Of a DNA stretch of 64,000 bases, positions 27,701-37,508 are shown piece by piece. Location: positions 23,260,086 to 23,324,085 of the forward strand of contig CM031864.1 in assembly GCA_018697195.1 (NCBI GenBank), written 5' to 3'. Both the position numbers and the translations under genes were made by a program. The stretch comes from Certhia americana (lineage: Eukaryota > Chordata > Aves > Passeriformes > Certhiidae). The notes below the pieces were generated by a model. It ran no database searches. It saw only the letters and a list, made by a program, of their open reading frames with translations, and was not told where the DNA came from. Numbering within the stretch: the first letter of the stretch is position 1; each line of letters opens with the position of its first letter.

Positions 27701-28433
27701 TATTTTTTAAATTTTTAAAATTATAAAAGGCCAATACCAAAAACTTGTATTTGCTTGAAATTTTGAGGACAGGTGGCAACATGAAATATGCTTATTCTCA
27801 GAATTGTTGGAGTTTTGTTTTATAGAGCTTTTAAGTTAAAAATGTTGAAGTTGATCAGCATATGGTACTGGCTAACCTCATCTCTACCAGCTCTTTTGTT
27901 ATCTTGTTATTGTTACAGGTCTTAATGACAGTTGTAAGCCATAGTTCTGGATGCAGGGGTTAGTCCACCCTGGGGAGGAGAGAGAGAAACAGCGGTGTGG
28001 ATTATGGAAATATGAATTGATCTAAAAGCAGCTCTCTTGTAACAGAATGAGACTCAAAGAAAGACTGGGGAGAAGCTGGTGAAAAGACGATGGAATATGA
28101 TGTGAAAATGATCATTTGAATGCTTTTCTTTTCATTCCCAGCTGCTGTGTTCTGGTGAAAAGGCACACATTTGTATATCTTAAGGCTGGGTGAAAAAGGA
28201 CCAGATGAATGGAATTACTTGTTAGATATGTTTTCATTTTGAAGCAAATAAATTATGTGCATTTTAATAGACTGTCTGCATATGTTAGCCATTTTTAAAA
28301 ATCATACAGCTGTGATATTGGGGGACTACATTTTGTAGAAGTAGTTTTTTTCTCTGTTTGCTCAGATAAGTACAGAATTAATATTTGACTGTCCTTCAGT
28401 TATTCTGTATCAGCCTATTGAAACTAGCTGTTA

Positions 28434-28463
28434 CTGATTTGGCTTATTTCAAAGCCAAATCAG
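28434..28463. repeat. Perfect 12-bp inverted repeat with 6-nt loop
   Basis: CTGATTTGGCTT at 28434-28445 is exactly complementary to AAGCCAAATCAG at 28452-28463, with the loop ATTTCA between. A further CTAG lies just outside each arm, so the stem can extend after a small internal loop. The stem is too short for a typical microRNA precursor unless the outer pairing contributes. Function unknown. Confidence 0.85.
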
Positions 28464-31198
28464 ATTCTAGCCTACAGTGATGCGCCAAACCAAAGAAGAA
28501 AAAATCAACTGATGGCTGAAGTGGTGATGACAATCATTTGGAACATCTTCCAGAAAGACTGCCAAATTGTCATGTGTGATGTCGTTGTTGATTAACCTCA
28601 GCTGCCCTCAGAATATTCCAGTTGAATATCCCCTCATTCCTTATTCTGGGATACCTTACACTTTCTCATCTGCTTCCTTAAATACCCTCCTTTCATTTCA
28701 GTCTTCAAGTTGTTGCCTCTGATTTTACTTTCAGCATTGTTTTTTGTCTCAGGTTTATTCTGCTGCACTTTTAGGAATATCCTGTCCTTTCTGTATTAAG
28801 TACTGGATGTAATACCCCTGAACTCTCTGTTTGGCTCTTCCGTCTTTCTTGATAGTTTGCTGCAGAACTGGGACAGCATTTGAGGTACATTGGTTCACTG
28901 TTACTACTACAGGTATTTGAGGTATCACTTCAAATAATTTGCTGATATTTTGTTAAATAAAATACTCTTTTATATATTGCCTCTGTTGGGAAATGGTTTG
29001 GGATCAAAGTGAGTAATCCACATGTGATGAAATCAAGAAACCAGGCAAAGAACAAGACATGATGGGACCAAAATCAGGAACAGGAGCAGCAAGACCAATG
29101 CAAGGGTGATTAGCGGGCTGCAGCTGGAGGGATCCAAGGCTACTTGGTTTGGGATCTTGGACCAGGAATGAGGGAAGGTGAAGCAGTTCCAGGCAGGTGA
29201 TCAGGAAGGGAAGTACATTAATCCATCAGCATATAACTATTTCTGGTGCTCGTTACCTCTGTATATACAGAGTTTTCAAGGCATTGTGAACTACCTGGCT
29301 GGTGGACTCTACCTGCTTCTCCCCTAAGCAGAGGTGTTGAGTTTCTGGCTTTTGTGTGTCTGTTTCTGTGTGCAGTCATTAATAAATGTACCCTTGGTAA
29401 TGAAAGAGCCACATATGAGAAATAATCAGTCTCTGAGGGTACAGTGCACACTTATCTCTGCCCTTTTTCCTTCACTAGGCACTAATGACAATGGTTAGAG
29501 AAAATTTACTGGGCCACTGAACACTCAGTGCACCCATTCTTGAATTTTAAACTAAATTTTGGAAGAGGGAAGACTTCTTTCAATTGATAGAGAAATCCTG
29601 CTGTAGGAACATGATTTTGCTAGTTTTTCAGTAAGTGTCATGAATGCTAGGTTTAGATTTATGAGTGTCTTCCCTGGGCATGGGCAGTTTCGTTCTGATC
29701 AAAGTGAAGGAGCTGAAAATCTTCTTGACTGTAGCTGCTTGTGCTGCCTGGCTTGCTGGTGAAAGCTGCCTCCCTCTTGTCATAGCTGTTCAGAGTTGGC
29801 TTATGCTGTATCAGAGGTCAAAGCTAAGCTGATTGACTGAGTGCTGAGGTGGATGACTGGTGCTCACATTCAGCATCACCAGCCTACAATTGCAGAGTAA
29901 TTGCTGGCAATAAAGCTGCCAGAGGCTTTGAGCAGGGAGCCAGAAGGTCTGGACAGGCTCAGCTATAGGTAAAGTGAATATACATTGCTTGTCTTCTAGG
30001 GAAAAAAGACACCCAGTTGTATGTCCACTGCACGTATTTTTTGGGATAATCATCTGTCTGCATCTGGTAATGCTAGCATTTGTATCTGCTAAAAATTTAT
30101 GTTTGTTTGCTTCTTCCCTTTCCCTCTTTGGTCTTTTGTCTGGAGTTGTTTCATCTTCCTTCCGGTTTTCAACACACTTGATAATATCTCAATTTAGTAC
30201 TGAAAAGCTATTACTGCAAGCAATTCTTGCTGAGCTGCTTTATGATGAAGCTTAGACGTAACCTCTGCTGAGTGTAAAACAAGAAATAAGTGTTTCCTTT
30301 ATAAAACTATCACAAATAATTTGATTTAAGGAATTAGAATCCTAGCAGGTTCCTTAGAAGCTGATTTCCTTTCTCAGTTCCTTTTCTTTTGGCTTTAGAT
30401 TCTTTTACCCAAGGAACTCAGCCCCCACATGTCATCAGTTTCAGTACCCTGTACAAGCTATAGGCTGTGGTTCCCTGCCTTCCCCTGCTGCTGACCCAGC
30501 CATGGGAGTCAGCATTGTCCCACAGGGCTGCACATTTAGGCGTGGATGAGCCCAGGCAAGGGTTTGGCTTTTGCATTGCCTCACCTTGTTTATCTGCGTA
30601 AATCACTCTCTGCTGCAGATGCTTTGTCTCAGCATGGAACTGAAGTTCTTCCTTAATTTATGTGATGCTCAAATTTGTGACTACTTCTGGGTTTCTGAAT
30701 TGCCAGTGAAACCAGGATTTCTTCATGGCCTATGCTGTGCAGTCATTTTATGACCTAACCAGTGGGAAGCTGTGATTCTGGAAGAGCATCATCTGGTGTT
30801 ACAGGACAGTTTCACTGCCCAGCCCGAGCAGGAGCAGTCTGCAGAGCTGGTGCTGACCTCTCCATGTACACCAGTACTGGTATTTACTGGGCAGGCGAGT
30901 TGTTCACTAAAAGCTTTGTAGACAAGGAATGGCATCCTACTATTTACAGACTCCCTGTTTCTGGACTTGTCTTTTAAGTAACTAATGCAATACTTAGTGA
31001 GGAAAAAAAATATTTGGAATATATTTGGAACAAAATATGCTTGGAATTAAAATCAATTTGAAATGTATCAAGTTGCATCTGGAGTAGAGTTTGTCATGCT
31101 TGAAATGTTATGATGTTTTCAGTATATTTCATTTTCATGCAAATGCAGATATTCATTATTTGTAGTGTTCTTTTATAGTTCATTTTCCTTTTATAAAT

Positions 31199-31224
31199 AG
31201 AAGGAAATCTTAGAAGGAAATCTT
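31199..31224. repeat. 13-bp perfect tandem duplication
   Basis: AGAAGGAAATCTT occurs twice head to tail. A replication-slippage type duplication within the intron. Confidence 0.9.
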
Positions 31225-34200
31225 GCAAATAGGAGCCTTTTTACCAGAGTGTCAACTACGCTCAACTCATGATATTCTTTGATACGGTTTTGCAGACATT
31301 TCTGAGGTTGCAATCTGGACTTTAAAGCAATGTATTGAATAGATAGAGTTGGGTTTATTGCAAATAGACTCAGTTCTGTCCCTTACTATCAGAATATTCA
31401 AAAGTGGAATGAAGAAAATAACAGGTAAAACAAATAATTATGAACCAGTTTTTCAATTTGCTATTTCTTTGACAGTAATTATTTTTTCACCAGTGGAGAA
31501 ACAGCATCTGAATAGGATATGCAGGAGATTCTGCCAGAGTTGCATCTTAACTGCTGTTGTAACGAGGGAGAGATCTGAAGAGGTCTTGAGTGAAACAAAT
31601 ACTGCTGCCCTCTTAGCTGTGCAGGATGACTCGGGGATTTTAACCTGACTTTCAGAGAATTACATATTTGGATTTAAAAAATTATGTTTCCTGTAATTCT
31701 AGTTAAGAGAAGTTCTCTGGTGAGTTCCCAGATAGTGTTAAAGACATGGAAAGTATTTATTAATAAAAAGCCACTCTTCCCCTACTGCACAGTGAGAGAA
31801 AGTTGTGCCATACACTGGTGCCCTTTTTAAAACTTTTTTATGCTACAAAATGTAATTAATTATTTTAAAGATAGTAAATACTCTACCACCTTGAAAGTTA
31901 AATATTGCTCACATAATAATCTCAAGAGTAGAGATGGAAGGGCATATTTCTTTTTTTTCCCAACTCTCTGACATTGCCTAGGGAATGATGCTCTCCCTGA
32001 CATAAATCAGGGAGCTGAGGGAACACTATTTTTTGCTGTGTAGAATACTAATATTACATGCATGCTAAAGATGTATGGTAAAGTAATATTTATCTTGGTT
32101 TTGTTTGCCTCACCAGTCGTGGAGCTACATGGTAACATTTGAATCTAAACTTTTTCTAGGGGGAACTTTCTTTGCAAAGAAGAGCATGTAATTTTTATGT
32201 TTTTATTATGAGTTCCAGGAAATTTGAAGTTTTTTTTTTTTTTAAGCAGGAAAATTAACCTGTGCTGAACCTCATGTTGGTTTTATTCTGCTATTTGTAA
32301 CTGAGCTTGTTATTTTAATTGGTTCTCTGTATGCTATGTTGGATGCAACTGTCTGAAATAGGCTTTATTTTTGTCTGGTTATATGATGAGATTCGGGAGC
32401 AATTAGGCAAATAGTGACTCCAAGAATTTATAATTTAGTAAAATCTCTGAATTTTAAAACTTGCTCTGTGGTTGTTTAGAAATTCTTACTCCTCAGTTGT
32501 GTAGGACAGTGAGATTAATCATGCAGGATTAGCTTTCCTTCTTGTGAAGTGCCTTTGAAAGCTGCTGTGAAAGCAGTAAAAAGTGTGCTGCTTGGGACAC
32601 CAGCCTTGGTCTGCTCTACAGGGCAAGAGCATCCTGTAGCATATCTCCAGTTGGAGTGTACCACACCCTTGTCCTTCACTGTAACGGTCCTTAAGGTTTT
32701 TTTAATCTCTTTTTGTAGGTGTTTAACGTACTGTTGGTTCTAAGTGATGCTGCAGCAATCACCTCCAAGTTCAGTCACATGTACAGCTGACCTTCAGGCC
32801 TCCTCTGCCACCTCTACAGGAGTTACTTGTTGATGTGATTTTTCTTCTCTAAGATCTCAAGTTCATCCCTTTATCTTGTCTAAAGTCTTCCTGTCCTGCT
32901 GCCTCATCTCTCTGTGCCCTTACCTGTGCCCTTGTTGCTGTGTAGATCACAAAGCCACCAGACTAAGCTACTAAAAATCTTCATTACTGGCATCTTTTCC
33001 TGAGGCACGTAACTGCATGGTGGCCATGTGGACAAGACAGGAAGCAGGAACAAGAGAAATTAAATCTAGCTGAAATTCTAGAAGTGATCTCGCCCTCCTT
33101 TGCAGGTATTCAGCTCCTCATTCATTTTAGACAACAAATAGTTCTCTGAATAAGCTTGCAGAAGATACAATCACCTTTTGGAGAGCAAGTATTTATTCTA
33201 AGAGGCTCTGTGTTTAAGCATTAGGAGCAACCCGATTCCCCTGAACGTCAGTCATTAGGCTGTAGAGCCTTTCCAGTTGTGGTTTACATGTTAGCCAACT
33301 AAATCAGGATAAAAATTATTCTCAGCAGTGGAGTGGAATTTGTTCTGTGGGTCAAAACAATCTGCGGTTCTAGAAATATACACGTAGCTCAGTTTAGTGG
33401 AATCTTAATCTTGCTTGAATGCATTAGTGACAACTTCTGCAACGTGGTCCAGAATCTCCTTCCTCTTTGCATGTTTGTCAGGGGTGTCTGAAGTGTTATG
33501 TGGCAGCTGTATTGGGATGGAAAGAGCTGTCAAAAACCGCAGCACTATCCTCAAACTAGTCTGGAAATTGTTAGCTGAAAAAAACAGGTCTACTTTTAGG
33601 GAGCTGCGATTGCACAGATTTTCTTTCCTATCTTCTGTGAATAGAAGCGTTGCAGCAGGTAGAGCTTAGAGGGCACATCTATGGCTCTGAGTTTTGCCAT
33701 CCACATGGCACTGAGACTCCCACATCACATGGTTGTGTTACACCCATCCTGTGGTGTCACACTGCAAATGAAATAGTATGATGTGCACAGGACTTCTGTG
33801 GGACTGCCCTGTGGATATGACTAGCAAGCCAATTAGTAATTGCTATTAGGAGTTAATTTTTACATTAAACAGTTTCAGGGATTTATTCATAATTTGTTTT
33901 CAGACATACAGGAAAATCTGAAATATCTGAGGGTGAAGCTGCTGGAAGTTAACTACTGACTGTGTTTCTTTCCAGAGTCTGAAGTTATCAGGACCTTTTT
34001 TCCCCCAAAGCTGGCATGTATGAATTCAGAAGCATTTTCTACCAGTGTTTGCATTGCTCTATAAAATGCTGATGCACAGAATTAGCTGAGTGGGTACCGA
34101 AACAAGCAAGGAACTCTTAAATAATTCTTACATTTCAGGCTTCTGTAATAGCCTCCCACTGTAGAGCCAGTGAGCATGACCAGGCCAGGCTGGAGTTGGA

Positions 34201-35137
34201 CAGTGCAACTGATGAGAGTGAATTAATAAAACCATTGCACCATGAGCCTGTGAGAGTGCAGGGTTCTGCTGCTGTGCTGTAGGTATAAGAGAATTATTTT
34301 TGTAAACACCACTTCTGTCTTTGTTTAAGCTTTTTTCAGGGGAAGCAGCATGTTCACATGATATTAATTTAATGGTTTTCTTCTTTCTTTTTGAGTTTGC
34401 GGGAGGAGTAAGTTAGTTATCCTTTAACTTTGCAATTAAACACAATTTTGTATGCACCTGTGGATGTTTAGTCAGTGTTAAAAAGCAAATAGATAATCAT
34501 TTATTTGTGTGGGGTTTTATTTTTTTTTCTTTTACATCATTATCATCTTCCCCTTGTATATATACTTTGTTTATGACACAAGGACCATTTCTGAAAGCAC
34601 TAATACTGTGAGAACCAGAGGAGGAAATAACCAGGGGACTTGTGAATCAAACTATTTTGCTTTCTGAAGACCTGTACAACCTTTTGCCTTCACAAATAAA
34701 TACCTAATTTTATCAAGTTGTGAACATAAGACAACAAATAATGTAATTCTTTTTCTGAGAGTGTGTATGTTGACGCAGGAGGAAGTCCTGGCTGGTTAGG
34801 GAATCTTGAAAATGATGACCCGTTAGGAGACAGAGCTCCAATTTTAGCCAGTAGAGAGATTGCTGCAAGTACCAGCTGTAATTGTACACAAATATGTACA
34901 CAAATGTGAATGTCTGTATAATATCATTTGCATTTTAAATTCATCTAGGAGCATCTTGGGGGCATCTTGTTTTCTTCCATTTCAAAAATCTGAATAGCAC
35001 CTGTAATTAAGGGAGAAAACGGGGCCCTGGAAGCTAGGTAGGACTTCCATCTATTGATCTGTGTAAACCCGGCTTACGCTGTCAGGGGAGAAGCAGTCAA
35101 CTGCTGAGCTGCTTTGTCACTGACATAAGCTGAGAGA

Positions 35138-35140
<3 letters not shown>

Positions 35141-35184
<44 letters not shown>
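35141..35184. repeat. T32-(GT)6 compound microsatellite
   Basis: Thirty-two uninterrupted T residues (35141-35172) pass directly into six GT units (35173-35184). It lies about 60 bp upstream of the CpG cluster. Long homopolymers of this kind are length-unstable and often mis-called in assemblies. Read on the minus strand it would look like a poly(A) tail of a retrocopy, but no coding remnant was recognised next to it. Confidence 0.95.
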
Positions 35185-35185
<1 letters not shown>

Positions 35186-35243
35186 CGTCTATACTGTTTA
35201 TACAGCAGTCTATAGACCTGCTGGCTGGTTGAATTTTAAAGAG

Positions 35244-35411
35244 TGCGGAGGTTTAAAGAGCTGTCCCCCGAGGGATGCTCCTGCCAGTTGGGAAGCGAGC
35301 GCCGGCCGCTCCGCAGAAGTTGTGCGCTCCTGTCTGGCTGGGGAGGGCCGGCCGGCGCTGGGGGAGCCCGGGCCTGTCGCTCGGCCCGGCAAACGCTGCA
35401 AACACACCCGT
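35244..35411 (+). promoter_or_regulatory. Intronic CpG cluster, candidate internal promoter and alternative first exon
   Basis: I count 17 CpG dinucleotides in about 170 bp, whereas neighbouring intron has almost none. This is the only CpG-dense place in the window. Dense unmethylated CpG normally marks vertebrate promoters or enhancers. Inside it, an ATG at 35275 (G at -3) opens a frame of exactly 45 codons up to 35409, followed by GTAATT as a possible donor in phase 0. The next DENND1B exon at 37459 begins in phase 0, so the join would be in frame. The predicted peptide is basic and Ala/Gly/Pro-rich (begins MLLPVGKRAP) and is not a known domain. A minus-strand promoter for a non-coding RNA or an enhancer is equally possible. 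The cluster is seen; promoter activity and the splice are inferred. Confidence 0.45.
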
Positions 35412-37458
35412 AATTTTCAGGTTGTTTAGTCAAAATATTGAGCTAATACCTTTGGGTTTTTTTGTTTTTGTTTTCTTTTCCTCGCGTGATAATTTATTCT
35501 GGGACAATACAATGGGGAACATAAATGAATACATTTCCATACCCAATTCTGAGTCAGTGCTAAGCTCACCAGGCAGCAATTAAAATCCTTGTTAGTGAGG
35601 AGAAAAATTACTTCCCATAGTGTGAGAATAGGTGCAGATTTAGAAAAAGAATAAAATACTCTTTCTTTGGAGCAGGAAAAACAAGCTTTATGAGCCTGAA
35701 GTGAGAGACTCTTTGGAAATGTTTAGGAAATTTCTGAGTTAGAAGTTTTGGTTAGCCTGTTCTGTTGGCTCTCTTTTGTTAGAGTTTATTGTTACTGCTA
35801 GCATTGCGTCTGCTTGTTCCTGACTGCAGAAATCAGTCTTACCTGCCCTGTTTATTCTTTGCTTCTCACTCTTCTGCAGTGGGCACTCAGAGCAGGCAGG
35901 ATGGTGCTTGAGCAGTTCCTTTTCAAGAGTGTTCTGTGTACTGCTGTTGTTCTTAATGGAGCTAATAACCTTTCCCAAAACACATCTGGGGCTTTCATAC
36001 ACTGTGCTAAGATTTCTTGAAATCTCTTGTATGACTTGGAAATCCTAAAAACACTGACTTCCTGATTTTGTATCACATGAAGATTTACTGAGGCACATCA
36101 TATACCATTAAAATGTTGCAGCTAACATACGCATGTTGTAGTCACAGGTGTCTTTTTTCTGAACTGTTCCTCTCTTGAGGATTAACTTGTGTGGGCTCTT
36201 TATATTTTAGACTATCCACTGAGCCTGGTGAATGTTTGAAGTAAATAGTCATTGTAGTGTGCAGGCATTCAAATACACAATTTCCCCTAATGGGAGTTGA
36301 CTGTCCAACACGCAGTAAACAGGGTGTTCAGGCTGCAGAGTGCTAACACCTTAAATCAGCTCCTTAAACCCTTATGTGCAGCCCTGGAAATTTGTAATCA
36401 ATGTGCTTTTTTCTGAAAACAAACCTTGTGGGCCAGCTGTGTGTAAAGAAATATGGGTCTGTTGGGCTGCTACAAAAAAAAGGAATTCTGCAGCTTTGGC
36501 CAACTGCATTGATGTCAACTGTCTCTTCTTGATGAAGCATTTCACAGGGGGTTTGTTTTCCCAGTTGGGAGCAAGGAAATAAAACCTATTTTCTGGGATC
36601 TTGTAAAGTCATTGTTTAATATTTGCTGCTAAATGATCTGGTAATTCACTTTTTTTTTTCTTTTTCAAGAAAAATGTTGACTAGTTTGAGAGCATTTTTA
36701 TATTTTAATTAACACATTTTATTTGCCACTAAACAGCTTCTTAAATAAAATTCTGCACGAAAGAGAGACATTATCCTTTCATACTGTGGTATGAATGTAG
36801 ATCTGGTGGATTTTGTACCCGCCCCCCCCCCCCCCCCCCCCGCCCCCCCCCTTCCCTTTATTAATAGCAAATCTTGCTTGTGAAACCCAAAGGGTTAATC
36901 ATATAAATTTCTGCTTTGGACCAGTAGGTGATTTCCATCATTTTCAGCATTTGACTATGGAACATGTATAGAGTTGTTATACCTCTCTGTAATTCATTCT
37001 GCTGCCAACTTCATTCCCTTTTCTCTGCCTGCATTTTAATTGAAACAACATTTGTATTTTTGAGCCAGGATCTGTCAGAAGTCCCTGTGGCTAGTCTGTG
37101 GTACAAGTAGCAGCAGACGTGGCTTACCCATATGGTGTGGTGCTTCTTGTAAAATCCATATGGCCTTGTTGAAGGGAATCCCAGCGGGGATGTGAAGGGT
37201 GTTAATACCCTTCAGGCCAGGCCTTTCCCTCCTGGGGCTTCTATGGCATTGTCTTTGCAATCTGCCAAAGCACAAACCTAATTCCTTTTTAATAATCAAT
37301 TATTTCAGTCCAGGAACGTGTGCTGTATTTTTTGTAATCATATATTCCTTGAACTTATTATTTGTTATGGCTATTTTTGGCCATTTTTTTTAAAAGCAAA
37401 CCTTTCAAAAGCCTTTTCAAAAAATGCCTAACTTCATTTCTTTGCCTTGTATTTTCAG
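35412..37458 (+). other. DENND1B: DENND1B intron, 3' part after the CpG cluster
   Basis: AT-rich intron without a supported exon. It contains the long C-tract at 36818-36851. The acceptor region before 37459 is TTGTATTTTCAG, a good polypyrimidine tract and AG. Confidence 0.6.
36818..36851. repeat. Long poly-C tract
   Basis: A run of C residues broken only by single G residues at 36821 and 36842; the longest pure stretch is 20 C (36822-36841). The minus strand carries the G-run, which can form G-quadruplexes. No telomere-like period is present. Tracts like this are hard to sequence, so the true length is uncertain. Confidence 0.95.
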
Positions 37459-37508
37459 GAAGTGCTGAACAGTGTTCCAAAGTTCTGCTTTCCTTTTGAC
37501 ATTGAAAG
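37459..37508 (+). CDS. DENND1B: DENND1B coding exon (uDENN), 50 nt
   Basis: Encodes EVLNSVPKFCFPFDIE plus two bases (AG) of the following Arg codon. The upstream join is phase 0 and the downstream join phase 2, matching the neighbours. Human DENND1B has nearly the same peptide (around residues 43-58), with the FCFPF core conserved across DENN proteins; it forms a strand in the uDENN beta-sheet. The acceptor is ATTTTCAG and the donor AAG|GTATGT, both strong. This is the exon that a transcript starting at the CpG cluster 2 kb upstream would splice into. Confidence 0.95.

Larger units (their letters stand above)
22155..35140 (+). other. DENND1B: DENND1B intron, 5' and middle parts
   Basis: AT-rich intron with no supported exon. 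It holds several small inverted repeats (22856-22879 and 28434-28463 are the clearest), A- and T-rich runs at 23101-23117 and 24722-24774, and a perfect 13-bp tandem duplication at 31199-31224. The longest chance open frame of the window lies at 24430-24936 and crosses a T-rich run; it resembles nothing I know. No transposable element was recognised. Confidence 0.6.

Noticed and set aside
27339..27782. 147-codon minus-strand open frame
   Set aside because: No recognisable domain or splice context and AT-rich composition throughout; probably chance.
35141..35430. T32 tract read as the poly(A) tail of a minus-strand retrocopy
   Set aside because: No coding or transcript-like remnant and no target-site duplication were recognised beside it; CpG density fits a regulatory element better.
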